A stretch of 64,000 bases of DNA from Friedmanniella luteola (lineage in GTDB: Bacteria > Actinomycetota > Actinomycetes > Propionibacteriales > Propionibacteriaceae), in the NCBI RefSeq assembly GCF_900105065.1, contig NZ_LT629749.1, positions 3,720,001-3,784,000 on the forward strand, in the 5' to 3' direction. Below the pieces are notes generated by a model. That model saw only the letters and a list, made by a program, of their open reading frames with translations. It ran no database searches and was not told the origin of the DNA. A program made the translations under genes and the position numbers. Of this stretch, positions 36,843-49,138 are shown piece by piece; the stretch's first letter is position 1, and the number at the start of each line of letters is the position of its first letter.

Positions 36843-37639
36843 GCGTGCTCAGCTCGTTGGGCGACGGCCTCGTCGTCGCCCAGCGCAACCTCATCAAGAT
36901 CAAGCGGGTGCCGGAGCTGCTGGTCTTCACCACCCTGTCGCCGATCATGTTCGTGCTGCTCTTCGCCTACGTCTTCGGCGGGGCGATCTCCGGCGGCGAC
37001 CCGCAGCAGTACCGCGAGTTCCTCATCGCCGGGATCTTCGCCCAGACCGTGATCTTCGGGGCGACGACGACGGGCGCGGGGCTGGCCGACGACGTGCAGA
37101 AGGGCATCATCGACCGGTTCCGCTCGCTGCCGATGTCACGGACGGCGGTGCTGACCGGGCGGACGCTCTCGGACGTGGTCAACAACGTCATCGTGCTGGT
37201 GGTGATGTCGCTGACCGGCCTGCTGGTGGGCTGGCGGATCCGCAGCTCGTTCCTCGACGCCCTCGCCGGCTACCTCGTGCTGCTGGTCTTCGCCTACGCC
37301 ATCTCCTGGGTGATGGCCTTCGTCGGCCTGCTGGTGCCCAGCGTCGAGGTGGTCAACCAGGCCTCGTTCATCGTGATCTTCCCGATCACCTTCATCGCCA
37401 ACACCTTCGTGCCCCTGGAGTCGCTGCCCGGACCGCTCGAGGTGTTCGCGCAATGGAACCCGGTCTCGGCCATCACCGCGGCCGCGCGGGAGCTCTTTGG
37501 CAACGACGCCCTGACCGCCCCCGCCACGGTGTGGCCGCTGCAGCACCCGGTCGTCTACACCCTGATCTGGTCGGCGCTGGTCCTGGTCGTGTTCGTCCCC
37601 CTCACCACCTGGCAGTTCCGGCGCGCCGCCAGCCGGTGA
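36839..37639 (+). CDS. Drr-type ABC-2 transporter permease
   Basis: This 266-residue protein has six predicted membrane helices. It has the ABC-2 signature FIVIFPITFIANTFVPLESL and the cytoplasmic LADDVQKGIIDRFRSLPMSR loop, as in DrrB. With the ATPase it forms a homodimeric-type exporter. GTG start overlaps the ATPase stop (GTGA). Cargo unknown. Confidence 0.92.
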   Translation: MSVLSSLGDGLVVAQRNLIKIKRVPELLVFTTLSPIMFVLLFAYVFGGAISGGDPQQYREFLIAGIFAQTVIFGATTTGAGLADDVQKGIIDRFRSLPMSRTAVLTGRTLSDVVNNVIVLVVMSLTGLLVGWRIRSSFLDALAGYLVLLVFAYAISWVMAFVGLLVPSVEVVNQASFIVIFPITFIANTFVPLESLPGPLEVFAQWNPVSAITAAARELFGNDALTAPATVWPLQHPVVYTLIWSALVLVVFVPLTTWQFRRAASR

Positions 37640-37680
37640 CGGCAGCCCTCCCTCCTCCGTTCGGGCCACACCTCCCGCTG

Positions 37681-37783
37681 CCCCTCGACCTCGACCTCGA
37701 CCCTCGACCCCAGATCCCTCTGCCCCCGACCCCTCGACCCCTCGACCCCTCGGCCCCTCGGCCCCCGACCCCCGACCCTCGAC
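37681..37783. repeat. CCCTCGAC-type minisatellite, G-quadruplex-prone on minus strand
   Basis: About 100 bp of irregular repeats of CCCTCGAC, CCCCTCGG and CCCCCGAC, with about twelve C runs of 3-5 separated by short linkers. The minus strand therefore carries about twelve closely spaced G runs, far more than the four needed for a G-quadruplex. Confidence 0.75.
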
Positions 37784-37811
37784 GCCGCTCTCTCCGCCGC
37801 GGTCGAGGCCT

Positions 37812-37895
37812 GTCCCCCACTTCACACCCCTCCGGTGGACTTCACACCCCGTGCAGAGGGTGCCTCGACCACCGCAGGGGTGTGAAGTGGGGGAC
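37812..37895. repeat. palindrome A, left of the DUF559 gene
   Basis: Two 27-bp arms (37812-37838 and 37869-37895) are inverted repeats with a single mismatch; both contain the unit ACTTCACACCCC. The 30-bp middle carries another direct copy (TTCACACCCC at 37841-37850). It shares its arms and the order of units with palindrome B at 39053-39122, but one inner arm is decayed. Confidence 0.85.
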
Positions 37896-38018
37896 CTGAC
37901 AAGACGGCAGCGTCCGGGCGGCGCGAGCGGGCGCGGCGATGGCGGCGGGATGGCTCCCGGGGCGCCAGGTCGGGCGGCAGCGGGACCGCCCCGGGTGCCG
38001 CGCTGGCCGGCGGCCGGG

Positions 38019-38939
38019 CTAGAGCGGGCGACCGGCGCGGGCGAAGGCGCGCAGCAGGCGCTGCTGGATCAGCAGCGGGCGGGCGAGGTCGGCCCAGATC
38101 CACCGGACGACCTGCCAGCCGGCGTCGCGGAGGGCGTCCTCGCGCAGCTTCTCCGCGAAGACGACGTCCTCGGGTCGCTGACCCGGTCGGAGCAGGGCGC
38201 CGTACTTGACCCGGCCGTCGAACTCCCCGATCGTGCGCCGGTCGGGCCAGGCGAAGTCGACGCGGGCGATCATCGTCCCCTCGGCGTCGTAGACCTCGTA
38301 CTGCGGGATCGGCGAGGGCAGGCCGAGCTCGCCGATCCGGACGCGGCTGACCGACTCGCCCGCCGTCTCCGCCCGGCCGTCGAGGAAGTCGGCCACCCGG
38401 CGCGCCTGTCGCACTCCCGGCCACTGCTCCATCGTGCTCAGCACGTCCTCGAGGTGACCGAAGTCGAGGTCCTGCGCGGCGGCCCGGTCGCCGGCGGCGA
38501 CGGCCTGGTCGAACGGCAGCAGCCGGGCCAGGTCGGCCACGGTGCGGGGCAGGGTGGTGACCGCCAGTCCGTCCAGCTCGGCGACGTGGGCCGTCGGCAG
38601 CGTCGCCCCGTGCACCTCGACGTCGCGTCGACGCTTCGCGCCGGTGCTGCGGTTGCGGGTGAGGTGCACCCGCTCGATCGACGCCGGCCAGACCGGCAGC
38701 CCGTGCAGCACCGCGGCCGAGCCGTGGCTGACGACCGCGCCCGGCTGCACCTGGGCGGCGACCGCCTCCAGCTGCAGCCGGTGCCGGACTTCCGCCGTGA
38801 CCTCGGCCGGCGAGCCGTCCGCGGCGGCCCAGGCTCCCCGGCGGACGTGGACCAGCCGGCCGTCGCGCTGCATGCGGCGCAGCTCGTCGGGTGCGTAGCC
38901 GTCCTGCAGCAGGTCGCGGGTGAGGCGGATCTTCGACAT
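38019..38939 (-). CDS. AbiEi-like N-terminus plus DUF559 (PD-(D/E)XK/Vsr-like) nuclease-type protein
   Basis: The first 55 or so of 306 residues resemble the winged-helix N-terminus of AbiEi-type antitoxins (IRLTRDLLQDGYAPDELRRM, then RDGRLVHVRRGAW). The middle reads as the family's SHGSAAVLHGLPVW segment. The last 90 are DUF559-like, with a PD-(D/E)XK pattern: Asp and Glu in RVDFAWPDRRTIGEFDGRVK, and EKLREDALRDAGWQVVRWIW. No AbiEii-type toxin gene is next to it. The ATG at 38939 (MSKIRL) is preferred; a 40-codon longer frame begins at a GTG inside palindrome B. DNA cleavage is inferred. Flanked on both sides by related palindromes. Confidence 0.8.
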   Translation of the reverse strand: MSKIRLTRDLLQDGYAPDELRRMQRDGRLVHVRRGAWAAADGSPAEVTAEVRHRLQLEAVAAQVQPGAVVSHGSAAVLHGLPVWPASIERVHLTRNRSTGAKRRRDVEVHGATLPTAHVAELDGLAVTTLPRTVADLARLLPFDQAVAAGDRAAAQDLDFGHLEDVLSTMEQWPGVRQARRVADFLDGRAETAGESVSRVRIGELGLPSPIPQYEVYDAEGTMIARVDFAWPDRRTIGEFDGRVKYGALLRPGQRPEDVVFAEKLREDALRDAGWQVVRWIWADLARPLLIQQRLLRAFARAGRPL

Positions 38940-39052
38940 CTGCCCACCCCACCGCAGAATCGGGCGCGCGGACCGGGTGCCGACCCGATCTGTGGACAAC
39001 GTCTGACCGGCCTGACGACCCGGGAGACGCCGCAGCCACCCTGCGTCCGCCG

Positions 39053-39122
39053 ACTTCACACCCCTGCGGTGGGCTTCACACCCCGTGCACGGGGTGTGAA
39101 GTGCCCCGCAGGGGTGTGAAGT
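39053..39122. repeat. palindrome B, right of the DUF559 gene
   Basis: A 70-bp nested palindrome: 17-bp perfect outer arms (39053-39069 and 39106-39122), and a 26-bp perfect inner palindrome (39075-39100). It contains four copies of TTCACACCCC, two direct (39055, 39075) and two inverted (39091, 39111). The outer arm sequence is the same as in palindrome A. Confidence 0.9.
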
Positions 39123-39176
39123 GGGGGCCCGAGGGAGACCCGAGGGTCCGAGGGGCGGGTGCCCGGGGACGCCGAA

Positions 39177-39204
39177 GGGCGGGCCGGGTGTCCCCGGCCC
39201 GCCC
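39177..39204 (-). terminator. terminator of rpoBC
   Basis: GGGCGGGCCGGG (39177-39188) pairs perfectly with CCCGGCCCGCCC (39193-39204), 23 bp past the rpoC stop. Confidence 0.75.
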
Positions 39205-39226
39205 TCCGACGGTCTTGCTGGCTAGC

Positions 39227-43081
<3,855 letters not shown>

Positions 43082-43142
43082 GTTGTCTGTCTCTTCTCTT
43101 TAGTACGCGATCTCAGATGCTGTGGACCGATCCCCGCGGCCC

Positions 43143-43171
43143 GAGCCTGTCGAAGAACCTCCGACAGGCTC
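43143..43171. repeat. REP-like palindrome between rpoB and rpoC
   Basis: GAGCCTGTCG (43143-43152) and CGACAGGCTC (43162-43171) form a perfect 10-bp stem with a 9-nt loop, extended by CCTGAGCCTGTCGG-type flanks. Same family as 4767-4803 and 53200-53271. It lies in the rpoB-rpoC transcript, 15 bp after the rpoB stop on the minus strand. Confidence 0.75.
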
Positions 43172-43186
43172 AGGCAGCGGTGGGGA

Positions 43187-46100
43187 TCAGACTTCTTCGA
43201 CGCCGAGCGACTCACCCGGACGGCGGGACAGGTCGATGCCGAAGTCCTCGCCGCCGCGGTAGTCGTCCTCGGAGTCCCGCAGCTCCACCTCGGTGCCGTC
43301 GGAGGACAGCACCTCGACGTTCAGGCAGAGCGACTTCATCTCCTTGACGAGCACCTTGAAGGACTCGGGGATGCCCGGCTCCGGGATGTTCTCGCCCTTG
43401 ACGATGGCCTCGTACACCTTCACGCGGCCGGGGACGTCGTCGGACTTGATCGTCAGCAGCTCCTGCAGGGCCCAGGCGGCACCGTAGGCCTCGAGGGCCC
43501 ACACCTCCATCTCGCCGAACCGCTGGCCGCCGAACTGGGCCTTACCGCCCAGCGGCTGCTGCGTGATCATCGAGTACGGACCCGTGGAACGTGCGTGGAT
43601 CTTGTCGTCGACCAGGTGGTGGAGCTTCAGCATGTAGATGTAGCCCACCCCCACCGGCATCGGGAACGGCTCACCGGACCGGCCGTCGAACAGGTTGGCC
43701 TTGCCGTCGGCGTTGACCAGCCGGACACCGTCACGCGTCGGCAGGGTGTTGCCCAGCAGACCCGTGATCTCCTCCTCGGTCGCCCCGTCGAAGACCGGGG
43801 TGGCGAGGTTGGTGTTGCCGTCGACGTGCTCGAGCCCGACGTCGCGCAGGCGCTCGGCCCAGGCCTCCTGCACGCCCGAGACGTCCCAGCCCTGGCTGGC
43901 GACCCAGCCCAGGTGGGTCTCGAGGACCTGGCCGACGTTCATCCGGCTCGGCACGCCGAGCGGGTTGAGCACGATGTCGACCGGCGTCCCGTCCTCCATG
44001 AACGGCATGTCCTCGACCGGCAGGATCTTGGAGATGACGCCCTTGTTGCCGTGCCGGCCGGCGAGCTTGTCGCCGTCCTGGATCTTGCGCTTCTGGGCGA
44101 CGTAGACCCGGACCAGCTGGTTCACGCCGGGGGGCAGCTCGTCGTCGGACTCGCGGTCGAAGACGCGGACGCCGATGACCGTCCCGGACTCGCCGTGGGG
44201 CACCTTGAGCGAGGTGTCGCGCACCTCGCGCGCCTTCTCACCGAAGATCGCGCGCAGCAGCCGCTCCTCGGGGGTGAGCTCGGTCTCGCCCTTGGGCGTG
44301 ACCTTGCCGACCAGCACGTCGCCGGTGGAGACCTCGGCGCCGATGCGGATGATCCCGCGCTCGTCGAGGTCGGCCAGCATCTCCTCGGAGACGTTCGGGA
44401 TGTCCCGGGTGATCTCCTCGGCGCCCAGCTTGGTGTCGCGGGCGTCGACCTCGTGCTCCTCGATGTGGATCGAGGTCAGCAGGTCGTCCTGGACGACGCG
44501 CTGGCTGAGGATGATGGCGTCCTCGTAGTTGTGGCCCTCCCACGGCATGAAGGAGACGAGCAGGTTGCGCCCGAGCGCCATCTCGCCACCGTCGGTGCAG
44601 GGACCGTCGGCCAGCGGCGTGCCGGCCTCGACCCGCTGCCCGTCGCGGACCAGGGGGCGCTGGTTGATGGCGGTGCCCTGGTTGGAACGCTTGAACTTGC
44701 TGAGCCGGTAGCTGCGGTAGCTGCCGTCGTCGTAGGCGATCTCGATCAGGTCGGCGCTCACCGCGGTGACCACGCCGCCCTGGGCCGCCGTCGTGACGTC
44801 ACCGGCGTCGACCGCGCCGCGGTACTCCATGCCGGTGCCCACGAACGGGGCCTCGGAACGGATCAGCGGGACGGCCTGGCGCTGCATGTTCGCGCCCATC
44901 AGGGCACGCGACGCGTCGTCGTGCTCGAGGAACGGGATCATCGCGGTGGCGACGGAGACCATCTGGCGGGGGCTGACGTCCATGTACTGGATGTCGTTCG
45001 CCGGGACGGTGTCCGGGTCGGCCTTGCGTCGACGGGCCAGCACGCGCTCCTCGGCGAAGTGCAGGTCGTCGGTCAGCTTCGCGTTCGCCTGGGCGATGGT
45101 GTAGCGGTCCTCGACGTCGGCGGTCAGGTAGTCGATCTGGTCGGTCACCTGGCCGTTCTCGACCTTGCGGTACGGCGTCTCGACGAAGCCGAATGCGTTG
45201 ACCCGGGCGAACGAGGCGAGCGAGCCGATCAGGCCGATGTTCGGGCCCTCGGGGGTCTCGATCGGGCACATCCGGCCGTAGTGCGACGGGTGGACGTCAC
45301 GGACCTCCATGCCGGCGCGGTCACGGGACAGACCCCCCGGGCCGAGGGCCGAGAGGCGCCGCTTGTGCGTCAGGCCCGCGATCGGGTTCGTCTGGTCCAT
45401 GAACTGGCTCAGCTGGGAGGTGCCGAAGAACTCCTTGAGCGCCGCCACGACGGGCCGGATGTTGATCAGGGTCTGCGGCGTGATGGCCTCGACGTCCTGG
45501 GTCGTCATCCGGTCGCGCACCACGCGCTCCATCCGGCCGAGGCCGGTGCGCAGCTGGTTCTGGATCAGCTCGCCCACGGTGCGCAGGCGACGGTTGCCGA
45601 AGTGGTCGATGTCGTCCTCCTCGACCAGCAGCTCGCCACGCGGGGCGTCGAGCACCTCCTTGCCGTCGTGCAGCGCGACGATGAAGCGGATGGCCGCCAC
45701 GATGTCGTCGGTGGTGAGGACCTGCTTGTCGAAGGGCTCGTCGAGGCCCAGCTTCTTGTTGATCTTGTACCGGCCGACCTTGGCGAGGTCGTAGCGCTTC
45801 GGGTTGAAGTAGTAGTTCTCCAGCAGCGCCTGCGCGGCCTCACGGGTCGGCGGCTCGCCGGGGCGCAGCTTGCGGTAGATGTCGAGCAGCGCCTCGTCCT
45901 GGGTGGAGGTGTGGTCCTTCTCCAGGGTGAGCCGCATGGACTCGTACTGGCCGAACTCCTCGAGGATCTGCGCGTCGGTCCAGCCGAGCGCCTTGAGCAG
46001 CACGGTGACGTTCTGCTTGCGCTTGCGGTCGAGGCGGACCCCGACCATGTCGCGCTTGTCGATCTCGAACTCCAGCCACGCACCGCGGCTCGGGATCATC

Positions 46101-46663
46101 TTGCAGGTGAAGATGTCCTTGTCCGAGGTCTTGTCGGTGGTCTGCTCGAAGTAGACGCCGGGGCTGCGGACCAGCTGGGAGACGACGACGCGCTCGGTGC
46201 CGTTGATGACGAAGGTGCCCTTGTCCGTCATCAGCGGGAAGTCGCCCATGAAGACGGTCTGGCTCTTGATCTCGCCGGTCTCGTTGTTCATGAACTCGGC
46301 GGTGACGAACAGCGGCGCCGCGTAGGTGACGTCGCGGTCCTTGCACTCCTCGACGCTGTTCTTCGGCGGCTCGAAGCGGTGGTCGCGGAACGACAGCGAC
46401 ATCGTGCCGGAGAAGTCCTCGATCGGGGAGATCTCCTCGAAGATCTCCTCCAGACCGGACTTGGTGTTGACGTCGGTCCGGCCCTCAGCGAGCGCGGAGT
46501 CGACCCGCGTGCGCCAGGCGTCGTTGCCGACGAGCCAGTCGAAGGAGTCGACCTGCAGGTCGAGGAGATCGGGAACCTCCATCGGCTCGGCGATCTTCGC
46601 GAACGAGATGCGGCCGGTGGATGAGACGACTTTGGTGTTCGAGGCGGTGCGCGAGGCGGCCAA
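43187..46663 (-). CDS. rpoB: DNA-directed RNA polymerase subunit beta
   Basis: This 1158-residue beta subunit has the rifampicin region [20 protein letters not shown] followed by [14 protein letters not shown]. It also has [19 protein letters not shown] and the C-terminal [21 protein letters not shown] chose the TTG at 46663 ([13 protein letters not shown]): it is preceded at good spacing by GGAAGGA and matches how actinobacterial RpoB proteins begin. A GTG at 46720 would add 19 residues but has no good Shine-Dalgarno. The promoter is at 46826-46854. Confidence 0.97.
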   Translation of the reverse strand: MAASRTASNTKVVSSTGRISFAKIAEPMEVPDLLDLQVDSFDWLVGNDAWRTRVDSALAEGRTDVNTKSGLEEIFEEISPIEDFSGTMSLSFRDHRFEPPKNSVEECKDRDVTYAAPLFVTAEFMNNETGEIKSQTVFMGDFPLMTDKGTFVINGTERVVVSQLVRSPGVYFEQTTDKTSDKDIFTCKMIPSRGAWLEFEIDKRDMVGVRLDRKRKQNVTVLLKALGWTDAQILEEFGQYESMRLTLEKDHTSTQDEALLDIYRKLRPGEPPTREAAQALLENYYFNPKRYDLAKVGRYKINKKLGLDEPFDKQVLTTDDIVAAIRFIVALHDGKEVLDAPRGELLVEEDDIDHFGNRRLRTVGELIQNQLRTGLGRMERVVRDRMTTQDVEAITPQTLINIRPVVAALKEFFGTSQLSQFMDQTNPIAGLTHKRRLSALGPGGLSRDRAGMEVRDVHPSHYGRMCPIETPEGPNIGLIGSLASFARVNAFGFVETPYRKVENGQVTDQIDYLTADVEDRYTIAQANAKLTDDLHFAEERVLARRRKADPDTVPANDIQYMDVSPRQMVSVATAMIPFLEHDDASRALMGANMQRQAVPLIRSEAPFVGTGMEYRGAVDAGDVTTAAQGGVVTAVSADLIEIAYDDGSYRSYRLSKFKRSNQGTAINQRPLVRDGQRVEAGTPLADGPCTDGGEMALGRNLLVSFMPWEGHNYEDAIILSQRVVQDDLLTSIHIEEHEVDARDTKLGAEEITRDIPNVSEEMLADLDERGIIRIGAEVSTGDVLVGKVTPKGETELTPEERLLRAIFGEKAREVRDTSLKVPHGESGTVIGVRVFDRESDDELPPGVNQLVRVYVAQKRKIQDGDKLAGRHGNKGVISKILPVEDMPFMEDGTPVDIVLNPLGVPSRMNVGQVLETHLGWVASQGWDVSGVQEAWAERLRDVGLEHVDGNTNLATPVFDGATEEEITGLLGNTLPTRDGVRLVNADGKANLFDGRSGEPFPMPVGVGYIYMLKLHHLVDDKIHARSTGPYSMITQQPLGGKAQFGGQRFGEMEVWALEAYGAAWALQELLTIKSDDVPGRVKVYEAIVKGENIPEPGIPESFKVLVKEMKSLCLNVEVLSSDGTEVELRDSEDDYRGGEDFGIDLSRRPGESLGVEEV

Positions 46664-47094
46664 CAGTGGGTCCTTCCGAGACTCTCGGGCGGGTGGAGCT
46701 ATGAAGTTGGATGAGTTCACGTGTCAGGTCCGGGCGCCCGGGGGGACGGACCAGACCGGCCTCCGCGCACGCGAAACGGCCCGCGTCAAGCGAAACGGGT
46801 CGACGAATGCGGAGGGCAAGGTTCTAGTCTAGGGAGCAGTCCCCGGTTTGACAAGTCCGCGGGCAGGGCGGACCAGGGCGGTCAAATCGGACCGGGGGCG
46901 CGGGAGTGCAGGGCACTCGAACCGCGACGGTCTCGCCGAACGCTTGCCGGAAGCATACCCGCCGGACCGGCCCTCGCAAGCACCTCCGACGGACGGGTCC
47001 CTCGGGTCGACGCCGCTCCCCCGCGCCGCCCCGCGACCCCCGCCGGGAGGGCCGCCGCCCTAGACTCGGCCCGTCGCCCGAGGACAGGAGAGCC
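46664..47094. other. 431-bp divergent region between rpoB and mutarotase gene
   Basis: It holds the rpoB leader of about 155 nt, the rpoB promoter (46826-46854), and on the plus strand a TAGACT -10 box (47061-47066) for the mutarotase gene, which does have a Shine-Dalgarno (AGGAG). I see no further gene. Confidence 0.6.
46826..46854 (-). promoter_or_regulatory. sigma-A type promoter of rpoBC
   Basis: On the minus strand TTGTCA (46849-46854), a 17-bp spacer and TAGACT (46826-46831). Transcription would start near 46819. Confidence 0.65.
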
Positions 47095-47424
47095 ATGCAG
47101 CGCGTCGCCCAGGTCGTCGGTCTCGCACCGGAGGCCGTGACCCGCTACAAGGAGCTGCACGCCTCCGTCTGGCCGGACGTGCTGCGCACGATCCACGCCT
47201 GCGGCATCCGGAACTACTCCATCTTCCTGCGCGAGCCCGAGCTGCTGCTGTTCGCCTACTTCGAGTACATCGGCGAGGACTACGAGGCCGACCAGGCGGC
47301 CATGGCGGCCGACCCGGTCACCCAGGAGTGGTGGGCGCTGACCATGCCGATGCAGCGACCGCTGGAGGGCCGCGCCGACGGCGCGTGGTGGGCCGTCGTC
47401 CCCGAGGTCTTCCACGTCGACTGA
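47095..47424 (+). CDS. L-rhamnose/L-fucose mutarotase family protein
   Basis: This 109-residue protein matches the RhaM-type dimeric alpha/beta-barrel mutarotases. It starts MQRVAQVVGLAPEAVTRYKE, has the conserved His in KELHASVWPDVL, and ACGIRNYSIFL and the WW pair in QEWWALTMPMQ. It interconverts alpha and beta anomers of 6-deoxy sugars. Next to an L-fucose oxidation cluster it most likely supplies the beta-L-fucose anomer. The ATG is supported by AGGAG. Transcribed toward the lacI operon. Confidence 0.88.
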   Translation: MQRVAQVVGLAPEAVTRYKELHASVWPDVLRTIHACGIRNYSIFLREPELLLFAYFEYIGEDYEADQAAMAADPVTQEWWALTMPMQRPLEGRADGAWWAVVPEVFHVD

Positions 47425-47459
47425 CCCCCGCCGCCGGGTCGACCCGGGACGGCCCCGCG

Positions 47460-48227
47460 TCAGCGGGCCAGCCAGCCGCCGTCGACGGGCAGCACCACGC
47501 CGTGCACGTAGGCCGCCGCGTCGGAGCTGAGGAAGACGACGGCGCCCGCCAGGTCCTCCCCCCGCCCCCAGCGGCCGGCGGGGATCCGCGCGGAGATCGC
47601 GGCGTTCCGCTCGCCGTCGGCCAGCAGGGCCTCGTTCAGGTCGGTGTCGACGTAGCCGGGCGCGACCGCGTTGACCGCCACCCCCCGGCCCGCCCACTCG
47701 TTGCACAGCGCCTTGGTGAGCTGCGCGACGGCACCCTTGGACGCGGCGTAGGCCGGCACCCGGATACCGCCCTGGAAGCTGAGCAGCGAGGCGACGTTGA
47801 CCACCCGGCCCCAGCCCCGCTCCAGCATGGGCCGGCCGAACGCCTGGCAGAGCTGGAACACCGCACGGGTGTTGACCGCCAGCACGGCGTCGAAGTCGGC
47901 CAGCGGGAAGTCCGTGGCCGCGTGCCGCACCTGGGTGCCGGCGTTGTTGACGAGGATGTCGACCGGCCCGAGGTCGAGCGCGGCCGCCACCGCGGCGTCG
48001 ACCGAGGCCGCGTCGGCGAGGTCGACCGGCACCCGGTGCAGCCAGCGACCGCAGGCCTGCGCCAGCCGCTGCAGCTCGTCCGGGACCTCCCCGCGCTGCA
48101 GGCCGACCACGTCCGCCCCGGCCCGCAGCAGACCCGCCGCGACCGCCGCCCCGATCCCCCGGGAGGCGCCGGTCACCACGGCGGTCCGGCCGGTCAGGTC
48201 GAAGGGGCTGCGGTCCGCCGCCGTCAC
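47460..48227 (-). CDS. SDR dehydrogenase, KduD-like; probable role in 2-keto-3-deoxy-L-fuconate oxidation
   Basis: This 255-residue classical SDR has the TGASRGIG cofactor loop near the N-terminus, NNAG, catalytic Ser in VNVASLLSF and the YxxxK (YAASK). The stretch CNEWAGRGVAVNAVAPGYVD followed by TDLNEAL and RIPAGRWG strongly resembles KduD (2-keto-3-deoxygluconate 5-dehydrogenase). In this cluster it probably oxidises 2-keto-3-deoxy-L-fuconate or L-fucose; which SDR does which step cannot be told from sequence. The GTG start overlaps the lactonase stop (GTGA). Confidence 0.85.
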   Translation of the reverse strand: MTAADRSPFDLTGRTAVVTGASRGIGAAVAAGLLRAGADVVGLQRGEVPDELQRLAQACGRWLHRVPVDLADAASVDAAVAAALDLGPVDILVNNAGTQVRHAATDFPLADFDAVLAVNTRAVFQLCQAFGRPMLERGWGRVVNVASLLSFQGGIRVPAYAASKGAVAQLTKALCNEWAGRGVAVNAVAPGYVDTDLNEALLADGERNAAISARIPAGRWGRGEDLAGAVVFLSSDAAAYVHGVVLPVDGGWLAR

Positions 48228-49096
48228 GACCGGCACCCGCCGAGCGCGGCGAGCCGGCCCGGGTCGATCCCGTAGACCCGGACGGCGGTGCCGCCGAGCA
48301 CGGCGGCCGCCGCCTCGACACCCAGCTCGGTGACGAGCGGGTGCAGGCCCTCCCACACCGCGGTGTAGCCGCCGGCCAGCACCGAGACCGGCCAGTCCCC
48401 GCCGTACATCAGCCGGTCGGGCCCGAACACGTCGACGGCGTGCGCGACCACCGGGCGCAGGGCCTCCGTCGACCACGCCGTCGGGTCGGCGGCGGGGTAG
48501 AGCCCGGACACCTTCGCGTGCACGTTGGGCGGTTCCGCCGCCCGCGCCAGCAGGGTCCGCCAGGGCTCGAGGTCGACCGAGCCGATCGGCGGGGCCGCGA
48601 GGTGGTCGACGACCAGGCGCAGCCCGGGGTGCTCGGCGGCCAGGACGGGCACGTGCTCCAGGTGCCGGGGCAGCACCGCCACCACGTCGAAGGCCAGGCC
48701 TGCGGCGGCGAGCAGGCCCAGGCTCTCGCGCACCTCCGGCCGCACCAGGAAGTCGGGGTCGGGCCGGTCGTGGATGAGGGTGCGGATCCCGACGACCAGC
48801 GGGTCGGCGGCCAGACCGGGCAGCAGGGCCGCCGTCGCGTCCGGGTTCTCCAGCGGCAGGAACGCGACGACGGCCACGACCTCCGGGTGCGCGGCGGCCG
48901 TCGCGAGCATGAGCGCGGTGTCCTCGGCGTTGTCCGCCGCCTGCACCAGCACCACGGCGTCGACCCCGCAGGCGCGCAGCTCGGGCAGCACCTCGTCCTC
49001 GGCGATGCTGCGGAAGATCGGCCCGTGCTGCGGCCCGAGCCAGGGGTAGGTCGCCCGGTCGAGGTCCCAGACGTGCTGGTGGGCGTCGATGATCAC
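48224..49096 (-). CDS. amidohydrolase-2 family L-fuconolactonase
   Basis: This 290-residue TIM-barrel metal hydrolase has HxH in IIDAHQHVWDLDRATYPWLG, then LVVDHLA, HAKVSGL and the Asp in MYGGDWPVS. This is the pattern of the lactonases in COG3618 (L-fucono-1,5-lactonase, L-rhamnono-lactonase). It would open L-fuconolactone to L-fuconate. It lies 42 bp after lacI and overlaps the KduD-like gene. Confidence 0.88.
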   Translation of the reverse strand: MIIDAHQHVWDLDRATYPWLGPQHGPIFRSIAEDEVLPELRACGVDAVVLVQAADNAEDTALMLATAAAHPEVVAVVAFLPLENPDATAALLPGLAADPLVVGIRTLIHDRPDPDFLVRPEVRESLGLLAAAGLAFDVVAVLPRHLEHVPVLAAEHPGLRLVVDHLAAPPIGSVDLEPWRTLLARAAEPPNVHAKVSGLYPAADPTAWSTEALRPVVAHAVDVFGPDRLMYGGDWPVSVLAGGYTAVWEGLHPLVTELGVEAAAAVLGGTAVRVYGIDPGRLAALGGCRS

Positions 49097-49138
49097 AGCT
49101 CTCCTGGGGCGGGTGCGGGGTCGGTGGTCAGGTGGCGG

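Larger units (their letters stand above)
37640..38018. other. 379-bp region with minisatellite and palindrome
   Basis: Between the convergent exporter permease and DUF559 genes lie a C-run minisatellite (37681-37783) and palindrome A (37812-37895). The remaining 120 bp (37896-38018) are plain GC-rich sequence. No gene. Confidence 0.7.

Noticed and set aside
37681-37895. CRISPR-like array
   Set aside because: The repeats are short, irregular and have no unique spacers of constant length; they are a minisatellite and a palindrome.
38019-38939. AbiEi-AbiEii toxin-antitoxin pair
   Set aside because: Only the N-terminal wHTH is AbiEi-like; no nucleotidyltransferase toxin gene is adjacent.
38940-39059. 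Longer DUF559 protein starting in palindrome B
   Set aside because: The added 40 residues do not resemble the family, whose N-terminus aligns with MSKIRLTRD at 38939. The start codon is just part of the palindrome unit.
46664-46720. GTG at 46720 as the rpoB start
   Set aside because: It lacks a good Shine-Dalgarno, while the TTG at 46663 has GGAAGGA at proper spacing and matches how actinobacterial RpoB begins.
46848-46876. Plus-strand TTGACA at 46848 as a promoter for the mutarotase gene
   Set aside because: No -10 box lies 16-19 bp downstream; the same bases serve the minus-strand rpoB promoter.
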